Origin: an uncultured Alistipes sp.
GTDB lineage: Bacteria > Bacteroidota > Bacteroidia > Bacteroidales > Rikenellaceae
Assembly: GCA_900544265.1 (NCBI GenBank)
Contig: UQUQ01000001.1
Span: 62,001 to 126,000 of the forward strand
Reading direction: 5' to 3'
DNA: 64,000 nucleotides
The notes beneath the pieces are model-generated. The model made no database searches. It had not been told where the DNA came from and was given only the letters and a program-made list of their open reading frames with translations. The first letter of the stretch is position 1; every line of letters begins with the position of its first letter. The position numbers were made by a program, and so were the translations under genes. This document shows, piece by piece, positions 16,288 through 28,688 of the stretch.

Positions 16288-18591
16288 TCAGTGCCGGCGG
16301 CGCGATGCGCGGCGCCCGGCGGAGCTCTTGTGTCCGGAGGACCGCTTGCCGGCGCCGCGGGAGGTCGACTCCTTGTCGCTCCGGCGGTCGGATGTCCCCT
16401 TGCCGGCGGCCGATGCCGCGCGGCGTGCGGCCCCCTCGGGCAGCAGCAGCTCGAAGTCGAGCTGACGCTTCTGCAGGTCGGCCCGCTTGACGCGCACGCG
16501 CACGGCGTCGCCGAGCGTCATGCGGCGTCCCGTCGAGCGGCCCACGATCTCGTACTGCTCCTCGTCGAACTGGAAGAAGTCGCCCTCGATGTCGCGCAGG
16601 AACGACATGCCCTCGATGTGGGTCTCGTCCAGCTCGACGTAGACGCCCCACTCGGTCAGTCCCGAGATGTGGCCGTCGAACTCCTGCCCGATGCGCTCCT
16701 TCATGAACTCGACCATCTTGTACTTGATCGAGGCCCGTTCGGCCTCCGCGGCGACGATCTCGCGCTCGGAGGCCTGGGCGCAGAGCGCCTCGAGCGTCTC
16801 CTTGTCGGCCGACTTGCCGCCCTCGAGGTAGCGGGCCAGCAGCCGATGGACCATCATGTCGGGGTAGCGGCGGATGGGCGACGTGAAGTGTGTGTAGCTG
16901 TCGAAGGCCAGTCCGTAGTGGCCGATGTTGTCGGTCGAGTAGTAGGCCTTGGCCATCGAGCGCACGGCCATCGTCGTCACGGCGTTCTCCTCGGTCGAGC
17001 CCTTGATCTGCTTGAAGAGCTTGTTCATCTCGCGGGCCACGGCACGTCCCTTCGAGGCCTTGAAGACGTGGCCGAAGCGGAGGATGAACTGCCGGAAACG
17101 GTCGAGCTTCTCCTCGCTCGGCGAGTCGTGCACGCGGTAGACCATCGTGCGGGGGACCTTGCGCCCCTTCTCCGAGATGCGGTGTCCGCAGAACTCCGCG
17201 ACGCGGCGGTTGGCCAGCAGCATGAACTCCTCGATCATCTGGTTCGACTCCTTCTGCTCCTTGAAGTAGACGCCCAGCGGCTTGCCGCTCTCGTCGAGGC
17301 GGAACTTCACCTCCTCGCGTTCGAACGAGATGGCGCCGTTCCTGAACCGCTGGCTGCGCAGCGCCTGGGCCAGGCGGTTGAGCGTCAGAATCTCCTCGGC
17401 ATAGTCGCCGCGGCCGGTCTCGATCACCTCCTGCGCCTCGGCGTAGGTGAAGCGGCGGTCGGAGTGGATGACCGTGCGGCCGAACCACTCGTCGAGCAGG
17501 TCGAGGTTCTCGTTGAGCGTGAAGACCGCCGAGAAGCAGAGGCTCGTCTCGTTAGGACGCAGCGAGCAGAGCTCGTTCGAGAGGCGCTCGGGCAGCATCG
17601 GAACGGTGCGGTCCACCAGGTAGACCGACGTGCCGCGCTCGACGGCCTCGTCGTCGATCGTCGAGTGGGGATGCACGTAGTGCGTGACGTCGGCAATGTG
17701 CACGCCGACCTCCCAGACGCCGTCGCTTACGCGGCGCACCGAGAGCGCGTCGTCGAAGTCCTTGGCGTCGGCCGGGTCGACGGTGAAGGTCGTCACGGCG
17801 CGGAAGTCGCGGCGCGAGTCGATCTCCTTCTGCGTGATGCGGGCGTCGATGGCCTCGGCCGCCGCCTCGACCTCCGGCTCGAAGCGGTAGGGCAGCTCGT
17901 ATTCGGCCAGAATGGCGTGCATCTCCGTGTCGTTGTTGCCCGCCATGCCGAGCCGCTCGACCAGCTCGCCCACGGGGCTCTTGCTGCCCGGTTGCCAGTC
18001 GACGATGCGCACGACGACCTTCTCGCCGTCGCGCACGTCGGGACAGTCGCGCTTCGGGAGGTAGATGTCCATCGGCATGCGGCGCGAGTCGGCCTTGACG
18101 AAGATCTGGTGGGCGCCGACCTCGGCGATGCCGACGTAGGGTTTGCGGTTGCGCTCCACGATGCGCGTGATCTCGCCCTCGAACTGCCCGTTGCGGCCGC
18201 GGTGCACGACCACGACCTCCACGCGGTCGCCGTCCAGGGCGTTGGCCGTGTTGCGCTGGTTGACGAAGATGTCGTCGTCGAGCCCCTCGACGCGCACGTA
18301 GATCGAACCCCCGGCGGTCATGTCGGCGATTCCCTCGTAGTGGGGCAGGTGCTTCTGCGTGAGGCGGTACTTTTCGCGGGCGCACTCCTCGACGATCCCC
18401 TCCTCGAAGAGGCGGCCGAGGATTTCGAGCGTCTCGCGCCGCCCCTCTTTCGAGGCGCCGCCCGAGGCCGAAGCCAGCTGCTTGAGCGAGAACTTGTTGT
18501 TCGGAAACTCGCGGAAGAGGTGGAGGATGATCTCCGCGCGGTCGGTTTTCTTCGCACCGCGGGCGGTGCGCTTGTCTTGTTGCTTTTTCAT
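16288..18591 (-). CDS. rnr: ribonuclease R (RNB-family 3'-5' exoribonuclease)
   Basis: A 767-residue processive exoribonuclease that degrades structured RNA. N-terminal winged helix (FPNNKFSLKQLASASGG), two cold-shock-like OB domains (residues about 80-250), then the RNB catalytic domain with the metal-binding aspartates of DPADAKDFDDALS near residue 270 and PIRRYPDMMVHRLL. An S1 domain follows (FDGHISGLTEWGVYVELDE), and the protein ends with a basic Ser/Arg/Lys-rich tail of about 45 residues. The ATG at 18589-18591 overlaps the TGA of the M20 gene by 4 bases. It is the last gene of a five-gene minus-strand operon, with a terminator downstream. Confidence 0.97.
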   Translation of the reverse strand: MKKQQDKRTARGAKKTDRAEIILHLFREFPNNKFSLKQLASASGGASKEGRRETLEILGRLFEEGIVEECAREKYRLTQKHLPHYEGIADMTAGGSIYVRVEGLDDDIFVNQRNTANALDGDRVEVVVVHRGRNGQFEGEITRIVERNRKPYVGIAEVGAHQIFVKADSRRMPMDIYLPKRDCPDVRDGEKVVVRIVDWQPGSKSPVGELVERLGMAGNNDTEMHAILAEYELPYRFEPEVEAAAEAIDARITQKEIDSRRDFRAVTTFTVDPADAKDFDDALSVRRVSDGVWEVGVHIADVTHYVHPHSTIDDEAVERGTSVYLVDRTVPMLPERLSNELCSLRPNETSLCFSAVFTLNENLDLLDEWFGRTVIHSDRRFTYAEAQEVIETGRGDYAEEILTLNRLAQALRSQRFRNGAISFEREEVKFRLDESGKPLGVYFKEQKESNQMIEEFMLLANRRVAEFCGHRISEKGRKVPRTMVYRVHDSPSEEKLDRFRQFILRFGHVFKASKGRAVAREMNKLFKQIKGSTEENAVTTMAVRSMAKAYYSTDNIGHYGLAFDSYTHFTSPIRRYPDMMVHRLLARYLEGGKSADKETLEALCAQASEREIVAAEAERASIKYKMVEFMKERIGQEFDGHISGLTEWGVYVELDETHIEGMSFLRDIEGDFFQFDEEQYEIVGRSTGRRMTLGDAVRVRVKRADLQKRQLDFELLLPEGAARRAASAAGKGTSDRRSDKESTSRGAGKRSSGHKSSAGRRASRRRH

Positions 18592-19694
18592 TGTTCCAGT
18601 ATTTGTCGTGCGAGACGCTCCATGAAGTCGATGCCCGGGTCGATGGCCCCCTCGTCGGGCGAGAAGGTCGCCGTATGCGACCGTCCGGCCGCGTGTCCCA
18701 CGCCCAGCCGGTAGAAGAGTGCCGGATAGCGCTTGCAGTAGAATCCGAAATCCTCGGCCGTGGTGCGCAGCGGCAGCATCTCCACGCCGAGCCCGAGGGC
18801 CTTGGCCAGCGCCACGGCGCGCTTGACGAGAATCGCATCGTTCACCACGCACGGGTAGCCGTGGTTGATGTCCACGTCGGTCCGCGTGCCGTGGCGCGCG
18901 TCGATGTCGGCGGCGATGTTGGCGATGCGGCGGTGGATGATCTCGCGCTCGCGTTCGTCGAAGGTGCGCAGCGTCCCCTCGAGGTAGGCCTCGTCGGGGA
19001 CGATGTTCGTGGCGCCCGCGGCCTCCATGCGGCCGATCGAGAGGACGCACTCCTCGTTGTTGAGGGCCAGCAGGCGCGTCGTGCACTCGGCCGCCGCGGC
19101 GACGGGGTCCTTGAGCTGGCCGCGCAGGGCGCCGTGGCCCCCCTTGCCGTGTAGGTGCAGGCGCAGCTCGTCGCTGGCGGCCATGTACTTGCCGGCGCGG
19201 AATCCGAGGCTGCCGACCTCGATCTGCGGCTCGACGTGCTCGCCCAGAACGGCCAGGACGTCGTATCCGGCGAAGGGCTCCTCGGCAAGCACGAGCGATG
19301 CCCCGCCGGGGTTGCACTCCTCGCCCGGCTGGAAGAGCCCGAAGACCGTGCCGCGGAAGTCGGGTGCAGCGGCGAGCCGCTGCAGCACGCCGTAGAGTAC
19401 GGCGGCGTGGATGTCGTGTCCGCAGGCGTGCATGACGCCCGCGTTGCACGAGCTCCACGCCAGACCGGTCTGCTCGTCGATGGGCAGGGCGTCGATGTCG
19501 GCGCGCAGCACCACGGCCCGCCGGTCGGGTGCCGCGCTTCCCGCGATGCGGGCCAGGACGCCGGTTGCGGCGACGGGGCGGTTTTCGATGCCCAGCTCCG
19601 AGAGCCGGGCGGAGATGAATGCCGCGGTCTGATGCTCCCGGAACGAGAGTTCGGGATGGGCATGCAGGTGGCGGCGAAATTCGATGGCGTTCAT
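18588..19694 (-). CDS. M20 family amidohydrolase
   Basis: A 368-residue metal-dependent amidohydrolase of the M20D (hippurate hydrolase / N-acyl-amino-acid deacylase) type. Metal-binding and catalytic segments are RRHLHAHPELSF at the N-terminus, ACGHDIHAAVL near residue 95, LFQPGEECNPGG near 125 and LGEHVEPQIEVG near 150, with the dimerisation domain starting about 170. The last ligand is in GHAAGRSHTATFSPDE. There is no signal peptide. The start is 2 bases after the metF stop, and its own stop overlaps the rnr start. The substrate cannot be told from sequence; an N-acyl amino acid is most likely. Confidence 0.9.
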   Translation of the reverse strand: MNAIEFRRHLHAHPELSFREHQTAAFISARLSELGIENRPVAATGVLARIAGSAAPDRRAVVLRADIDALPIDEQTGLAWSSCNAGVMHACGHDIHAAVLYGVLQRLAAAPDFRGTVFGLFQPGEECNPGGASLVLAEEPFAGYDVLAVLGEHVEPQIEVGSLGFRAGKYMAASDELRLHLHGKGGHGALRGQLKDPVAAAAECTTRLLALNNEECVLSIGRMEAAGATNIVPDEAYLEGTLRTFDEREREIIHRRIANIAADIDARHGTRTDVDINHGYPCVVNDAILVKRAVALAKALGLGVEMLPLRTTAEDFGFYCKRYPALFYRLGVGHAAGRSHTATFSPDEGAIDPGIDFMERLARQILEQ

Positions 19695-19696
19695 TG

Positions 19697-20658
19697 TCAG
19701 AAGACGGTTCTTGCGATTTCGATGATGTTCTCGGCCTTGCCCATGGGGTAGTAGTGCAGCACGGGCACGCCTGCGGCGATCAGCTCGCGGCTCTGCGCGA
19801 TGGCCCATTCGGTGCCGATGCGGCGCACGGCGGCCTTGTCGTCGGCGTGGGCCAGGACCTCGCGTTCGAGCTCCTCGGGGATGCGGCAGCCGAAGGTCGC
19901 GGGCAGCGACTGCAGGTGGCGCACCGTCGCCAGGGGTTTGATGCCGGGGATGATCGGCACGCGGATGCCCGCCGCGCGGCACCGCGCGACGAAGTCGAAG
20001 AAGCGCGCGTTGTCGTAGAAGAGCTGCGTGACGACGTACTCGGCCCCGGCGTCGACCTTCTCCTTCAGGTGGAGGATGTCGGCCTCGGGCGATGCGGCCT
20101 CCTCGTGCGTCTCGGGGTAGCCCGCCACGCCGATCGAGAATTTCGAGTGGTGGCACACCTCGACTTCGCCGTCGACGAATTCGCCGCGGTTCATCGCGGC
20201 GATCTGCCGCACGAGGTCCACGGCGTGGGCGTGGCCCTGCGGGTGGGGCATGAAGAAACGCTCGTTCTGCGACTTGTCGCCGCGCAGCGCCAGCACGTTG
20301 TGCAGCCCGAGGAAGTCCATGTCGATCAGGGCGTCCTCGATGTCGTATTTCGACAGGCCGCCGCAGATCAGGTGCGGCACGACCTCCACGCCGTAGCGCT
20401 TGCGGATGGCCGCCGAGATGCCCACCGTGCCGGGACGCCGGCGCACGACGTGCCACTCGATGCTGCCGTCGGGACGCTGCGTCTGCTTGATTCCCTCGCG
20501 GTGGAAGGTGATGTTGATGTAGGCCGGATCGAACTCCATGAGCGGGTCGATGGCCCCGAAGACCCCGCCGGTGCCGTCGCCCTTCAGGGGCGGCAGCAGC
20601 TCGAAGGCGAAGCGCGTGCGGTGCTGCGCGAGGGCTTCGTGTATGATGTCTGTTACGT

Positions 20659-20662
<4 letters not shown>
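19697..20662 (-). CDS. metF: methylenetetrahydrofolate reductase
   Basis: A 321-residue FAD-dependent TIM-barrel enzyme that makes 5-methyl-tetrahydrofolate, the methyl donor for MetH. Typical segments are FELLPPLKGDG at the first strand, AYINITFHREG, PHLICGGLSKYDIEDAL, NVLALRGDK, FSIGVAGYPETHEEA, EYVVTQLFYDNARFFDFV and IPIIPGIKPL in the form VPIIPGIKPL. The ATG overlaps the metH stop by 4 bases, so the two successive enzymes of the methyl branch are translationally coupled. Confidence 0.97.
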
Positions 20663-24278
<3,616 letters not shown>

Positions 24279-24279
<1 letters not shown>

Positions 24280-25088
24280 TATTTCGGTAGGATTTCTATC
24301 TCGAAGAGTTTGGGCCAGTTCTTGCCCGTGACGAAGATGCGCCCGCCGGCCGCATCCCAGGCGATGCCGTTCAGCACGTCGGTCTGCCGCGTGCGGTCCT
24401 CCTGGGGAAGCAGCCCCGTGAGGTCGACGACCCCCTCGACCGTGCCCGTCGCCGGGTCGATGATGACGATCTGGTCCGTCGTGTAGACGTTGGCCCAGAT
24501 GCGGCCGTCGATCCACTCCAGCTCGTTGAGGAAGTGCACGGGCTCACCCTCGAGGGTCACCGTGATGCGGCGCTCGCGGCGGAAGGTCTCGGGATCGAGC
24601 ACGTGGATCGACTCCGTGCCGTCGGACAGGTAGAGCCGCTCGCCGTCGGTCGTGAGCCCCCACCCCTCGCCCGGGTAGCGGAAGTCGCGCAGGTGGCGTC
24701 CCGTCGCGACGTCGTAAACGTGCGCCGTGTTGGACTGCCACGTCAGGTAGTAGAGCCGCCCGTCGAGCAGCGTGATGCCCTCGCCGAACTCCGAGCGGGG
24801 CAGCCGCGCAAAGAGCTCCGTGCGGCCCGTCCCGAGGTCGGTCTTCGTGACGCGCGAGGCGCCGTGCTGGCCCGTGCCCTCCCATAGCGTGCCGTCGACG
24901 TATTGCAGCCCCTGCGTGTAGGCGTCCGTTGCATGGGGGTGGACCGCCTTCACGCGATAGGTGTATTCGCGGGGTGCCGCCGGTACGGTTATGCGGGTTG
25001 CGGCGGCGCTTTTGCGGTTGCGGGCCGCATTTCCTCCGCAGGCGCCCAGCAGCAGTGCCGCGCAGAGAAGAATCGTCGTGGTTTTCAT
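24279..25088 (-). CDS. glutaminyl-peptide cyclotransferase (glutamine cyclotransferase), lipoprotein
   Basis: A 269-residue five-bladed beta-propeller of the plant/bacterial glutamine cyclotransferase family, which turns N-terminal glutamine into pyroglutamate. The start ATG at 25086-25088 gives the lipoprotein signal MKTTTILLCAALLLGAC. Family segments are HATDAYTQGLQYVDGTLWEG, GEGITLLDGRLYYLTW, GEGWGLTTDGERLYLSDGT, LNELEWIDGRIWANVY and LNGIAWD. A second ATG at 25094 is also possible. It is the first gene of the operon with metH, metF, the M20 hydrolase and rnr. The exported location differs from its cytoplasmic neighbours, so the grouping looks transcriptional rather than functional. Confidence 0.93.
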
Positions 25089-25112
25089 CGTCATCGTGTG
25101 CGAACAATCATG

Positions 25113-25120
25113 CAAAGTTA
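25113..25120 (-). promoter_or_regulatory. -7 element for the cyclotransferase-metH operon
   Basis: TAACTTTG on the minus strand fits TAnnTTTG and sits 25 bases upstream of the start codon at 25088. No matching TTTG is seen at the right distance. Confidence 0.45.
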
Positions 25121-25169
25121 CGAAAAGCAATCCACATATCATAATTTGACCATAATATATAAGAATATC

Positions 25170-25200
25170 TTGCGCCGGACGGAATAATTTCGTACATTTG
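25170..25200 (+). promoter_or_regulatory. promoter of tig
   Basis: TTG at 25170-25172, a 20-nt spacer and TACATTTG at 25193-25200. A start near 25207 gives a leader of about 45 nt before the tig ATG. Confidence 0.7.
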
Positions 25201-25252
25201 CCTCCCGATTCCGACGGAGAAAAACGAGAATAACAAATACAACACATTCAGT

Positions 25253-26581
25253 ATGAAGATCGTAAGAGAACAACGTGAAGAGAACACTTCGCTCGTCAAG
25301 GTAACCGTGGGCGAGGAGGACTATGGCCAGAGCGTCGAGAAGGCGCTGCGCGAATACCGCCGCAAGGCCAACATCCCTGGCTTCCGTCCCGGCATGGTGC
25401 CGATGGGCATCATCAAGAAGATGTACGGCAAGGGCGTGCTGGCCGAGCAGTCGTACCGCACCGCCTCGAACGCCGTGTTCGAGTACCTCCAGAAGGAGAA
25501 CATCGACTACCTGGGCGACGTGATCCCCTCGGAGGAGCAGGGAGCCTTCGATTTCGAGAACGGCAAGGAGTTCGAGTTCGTCTTCGAGATCGGCGAGGCT
25601 CCGGAGATCAAGCTCGACCTCTCGAAGCAGGACAAGCTGACCTACAACGCCATCGCCGTCGACAAGAAGATGCACGACGACTACCGCTCGAACTTCCTGC
25701 GTCGCTTCGGCCGTCTGGTCGACGCCGAGGAGGTGACCTCGGACGAGGCCCTTTCGGTGACGCTCGACAACGGTGAGATGAACGTTGCCGACGCCTACGT
25801 GGGGCTGATCTCGATGTCGGAGGAGGAGCGCAAGCCCTTCCTCGGCCAGAAGGTCGGCTACAAGACCGAGGTGAACATCAACGAGCTCTACAAGAACCCG
25901 TCGCAGCGTGCCGCCGTGCTCCAGGTCAAGGAGAACGAGCTGGAGGGCATCAAGCCCGAGTTCACGCTCGAGATCACGCGCATCCGCCGCTTCGCCGAGC
26001 CGGAGCTCAACGAGGAGTTCTTCAAGATGGCCTTCCCGGGCGGCAACGTCAAGACCGCGGAGGAGTTCGAGGCCTACATCGACGCGCAGATCGCATCGGA
26101 GCTGCGCCGCGAGAGCGACTACCTCTTCACGCTGCAGCTGCGTGACTACCTGATCGAAAAGGCCGGGCTGAAGATGCCCGAGGCATTCCTCAAGCGCTGG
26201 CTCTACACGATCAACGAGGGCAAGTTCACGATGGAGGAGATCGAGAAGGACTTTGCGCAGTTCCTGAAGATGTTCACCTGGAATTACATCCAGAAGCACT
26301 TCATCAAGCAGGACAACCTCACGGTCAGCAAGGAGGAGGCCGAGGCCGAGGCCAAGGCGCTGGCTGCCGCGCAGTTCGCACAGTACGGCATGCCGTCGGC
26401 TCCCGACGACATGCTCGCCGGTTACGCCGGAAAGATCCTCGCCGACAAGGAGCAGGGCCAGAAGATCTACGAGAAGCTCTACGAAATGAAGGTTGTCGAG
26501 GACGTGAAGTCGAAAATCACGGTCGAGGAGAAGTCCGTTTCGGCCGACGAGTTCGCCAAATTGGCACAGGAGCTCCGATAA
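25253..26581 (+). CDS. tig: trigger factor chaperone
   Basis: A 442-residue ribosome-associated chaperone that receives nascent chains. The N-terminal ribosome-binding domain contains the signature FRPGMVPMGIIKKMYG at about residues 40-58. The middle PPIase-like region is weakly conserved, as in other Bacteroidota. The C-terminal helical arms (TAEEFEAYIDAQIASELRRE onwards) complete the fold. It lies immediately upstream of clpP and clpX, the common bacterial arrangement, and has its own promoter and a terminator before clpP. Confidence 0.95.
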   Translation: MKIVREQREENTSLVKVTVGEEDYGQSVEKALREYRRKANIPGFRPGMVPMGIIKKMYGKGVLAEQSYRTASNAVFEYLQKENIDYLGDVIPSEEQGAFDFENGKEFEFVFEIGEAPEIKLDLSKQDKLTYNAIAVDKKMHDDYRSNFLRRFGRLVDAEEVTSDEALSVTLDNGEMNVADAYVGLISMSEEERKPFLGQKVGYKTEVNINELYKNPSQRAAVLQVKENELEGIKPEFTLEITRIRRFAEPELNEEFFKMAFPGGNVKTAEEFEAYIDAQIASELRRESDYLFTLQLRDYLIEKAGLKMPEAFLKRWLYTINEGKFTMEEIEKDFAQFLKMFTWNYIQKHFIKQDNLTVSKEEAEAEAKALAAAQFAQYGMPSAPDDMLAGYAGKILADKEQGQKIYEKLYEMKVVEDVKSKITVEEKSVSADEFAKLAQELR

Positions 26582-26596
26582 TTGCCGAAAAATAGC

Positions 26597-26604
26597 TATC
26601 TTTG
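26597..26604 (+). promoter_or_regulatory. -7 element upstream of clpP
   Basis: TATCTTTG is a perfect TAnnTTTG box. Its last base is the first base of the tig terminator stem, so a transcript starting about 7 nt downstream would begin inside the hairpin sequence. Confidence 0.5.
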
Positions 26605-26641
26605 GACTTTGCAGGCGTGATGTTTGCAAAGTCCTTTTTTT
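26604..26641 (+). terminator. terminator between tig and clpP
   Basis: GGACTTTGCA (26604-26613) pairs perfectly with TGCAAAGTCC (26625-26634) around an 11-nt loop, followed by seven T residues. It ends the tig transcript 23 bases after its stop. Confidence 0.85.
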
Positions 26642-26658
26642 GAGAAAAACTACCGGAT

Positions 26659-27330
26659 ATGTCAGAATTTGAAAAGTACGCGCGCAGGCACTGCGGCATC
26701 AGCTCGCTCAAGCTGCACGACTTCCAGTCGGTCAGCGCGGCCTATGTCTCGCCGACGATTATCGAGGAGCGGCAGCTGAACGTCGCCACGATGGACGTCT
26801 TCTCGCGCCTGATGATGGACCGCATCATCTTCCTCGGGGCGCCGATCTACGACGATGCCGCCAACATCATCCAGGCGCAGCTGCTCTTCCTCGAGTCGGT
26901 CGATCCCGAGAAGGACATCCAGATCTACATCAACTCGCCGGGCGGCTCCGTCTCGGCCGGACTGGGCATCTACGACACGATGCAGCTGGTGGGTCCCGAC
27001 GTGGCGACCATCTGCACGGGGCTGGCCGCCTCGATGGGCGCCGTGCTGCTCACGGCCGGCGCGAAGGGCAAGCGTTCGGCGCTGCCCCACTCGCGGGTGA
27101 TGATCCACCAGCCGCTGGGCGGCGCGCAGGGCCAGGCCTCCGACATCGAGATCACGGCCCGCGAGATGATGAAGACCAAGCGCGAGCTCTACGAGATCCT
27201 CTCGCTGCACTCGGGCGTGCCGGTCCGCCGGATCGAGAAGGATGCCGACCGCGACTACTGGCTCTCGGCCGCCGAGGCCCGGGAGTACGGACTCATCGAC
27301 GAAGTGCTGACCAAAAGGGAGAAGAAGTAA
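26659..27330 (+). CDS. clpP: ATP-dependent Clp protease proteolytic subunit
   Basis: A 223-residue serine protease subunit that forms the two-ring barrel. The nucleophile is Ser125 in [11 protein letters not shown] and the base is His150 in [11 protein letters not shown]; the aspartate lies in the DADRD segment at 195-199. [16 protein letters not shown] forms the oxyanion-side strand. The N-terminal part (about 30 residues before SPTIIEERQ) is longer than the mature enzyme and is probably a propeptide. Its stop TAA shares one base with the clpX start. Confidence 0.97.
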   Translation: MSEFEKYARRHCGISSLKLHDFQSVSAAYVSPTIIEERQLNVATMDVFSRLMMDRIIFLGAPIYDDAANIIQAQLLFLESVDPEKDIQIYINSPGGSVSAGLGIYDTMQLVGPDVATICTGLAASMGAVLLTAGAKGKRSALPHSRVMIHQPLGGAQGQASDIEITAREMMKTKRELYEILSLHSGVPVRRIEKDADRDYWLSAAEAREYGLIDEVLTKREKK

Positions 27331-28637
27331 TGGCAAAGAAAAACGACAACCCGAATCATACGGAGAACCCGACCCCCCGCCGCCGCGGCAGCGACACGCA
27401 CGACGACCGCTGTTCGTTCTGCGGGGCCTCCCGCTCGGAGGTGGAGATCATGTTCCAGGGCATGGACGGAGCCAACATCTGCAACAAGTGCATCGAGAAC
27501 GGCTACCGCATCCTTGCCGACAACGGCATGGCGGCCGGCGCGCCGGCCCGTCCGTCGGTGGCGCCCCTGAAGAAGGAGGAGCTGCTCAAGCCGGCGCAGA
27601 TCAAGGAGTTCCTCGACCAGTACGTCATCGGACAGGATACGGCCAAGCGTTACCTGTCGGTGGCGGTCTACAACCACTACAAGCGGCTGCTCTACGCCCC
27701 GAAGGAGGACGACGTCGAGATCGACAAGTCGAACATCGTGCTGGTGGGCCCCACCGGTACGGGCAAGACGCTCATGGCGCGGACGATCGCCCGCCTGCTG
27801 AAGGTGCCCTTCACGATCGTCGACGCCACGGTGCTCACCGAGGCGGGCTACGTGGGCGAGGATGTCGAGAGCATCCTCTCGCGGCTGCTGCAGGTAGCCG
27901 ACTACAACGTCGAGCAGGCCGAGCGGGGCATCGTCTTCATCGACGAGATTGACAAGATCGCCCGCAAGGGCGACAACCCCTCGATCACGCGCGACGTCTC
28001 GGGCGAGGGTGTGCAGCAGGCGCTGCTGAAGATTCTCGAGGGCACGGTGGTCAACGTGCCGCCCCAGGGCGGGCGCAAGCACCCCGAGCAGAAGTTCATC
28101 CAGGTCAACACGCGCAACATCCTCTTCATCTGCGGCGGCGCCTTCGACGGCATCGAGAAGAAGATCGCCCAGCGGCTCAACACCCGCGCGATCGGCTACG
28201 GACGGATCGACGGCGATACGATCGACCGCAACAACCTCATGCAGTACGTCTCGCCGCAGGACCTCAAGAGCTTCGGGCTGATTCCCGAGCTGGTGGGGCG
28301 CCTCCCGGTGCTGACCTACATGCAGCCGCTGGGACGCGACGCCCTGCGGCGCATCCTCACCGAGCCGAAGAACGCCATCATCAAGCAGTACCAGCGTCTG
28401 TTCGAGCTCGACGGCGTGAAGCTGACCTTCGACGACGACGTGCTGGACTACATCGTCGACAAGGCCGTGGAGTTCCGCCTCGGGGCGCGCGGCCTGCGTT
28501 CGATCTGCGAGGCGATCATGATGGACACGATGTTCGAGCTGCCCTCGACGGGCGCCCGGGAGTTCACCGTGACGCTGCCCTATGCCCGCGAAAAGCTCGG
28601 ACGTGCAAATCTTCCGCAGATGCGGCAGGTCGGATGA
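27330..28637 (+). CDS. clpX: ATP-dependent Clp protease ATP-binding subunit ClpX
   Basis: A 435-residue AAA+ unfoldase that feeds substrates to ClpP. N-terminal zinc-binding domain with four cysteines ([11 protein letters not shown] and ICNKCIENG), Walker A in [15 protein letters not shown] near residue 143, Walker B in [15 protein letters not shown], and sensor segments further on. The IGF-type ClpP-docking loop region is expected near [12 protein letters not shown]; this protein has IGY ([10 protein letters not shown]). It overlaps clpP by one base, so both are made from the same transcript. Confidence 0.97.
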   Translation: MAKKNDNPNHTENPTPRRRGSDTHDDRCSFCGASRSEVEIMFQGMDGANICNKCIENGYRILADNGMAAGAPARPSVAPLKKEELLKPAQIKEFLDQYVIGQDTAKRYLSVAVYNHYKRLLYAPKEDDVEIDKSNIVLVGPTGTGKTLMARTIARLLKVPFTIVDATVLTEAGYVGEDVESILSRLLQVADYNVEQAERGIVFIDEIDKIARKGDNPSITRDVSGEGVQQALLKILEGTVVNVPPQGGRKHPEQKFIQVNTRNILFICGGAFDGIEKKIAQRLNTRAIGYGRIDGDTIDRNNLMQYVSPQDLKSFGLIPELVGRLPVLTYMQPLGRDALRRILTEPKNAIIKQYQRLFELDGVKLTFDDDVLDYIVDKAVEFRLGARGLRSICEAIMMDTMFELPSTGAREFTVTLPYAREKLGRANLPQMRQVG

Positions 28638-28647
28638 TTTTTTTTGC

Positions 28648-28655
28648 TATCTTTA
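28648..28655 (+). promoter_or_regulatory. -7 element of the tkt promoter
   Basis: TATCTTTA, 33 bases upstream of the transketolase ATG and just after the clpX stop. It fits TAnnTTTG except for the last base. The upstream -33 is not clear. Confidence 0.45.
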
Positions 28656-28688
28656 GCAACTGAAAAATACTAAACCTTAAACTTTGAT

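Noticed and set aside
16288..19458. Single 1056-residue open frame that would fuse an arginine-rich leader to RNase R
   Set aside because: The leader is the wrong frame of the M20 gene; RNase R has its own ATG in a 4-base overlap with the M20 stop.
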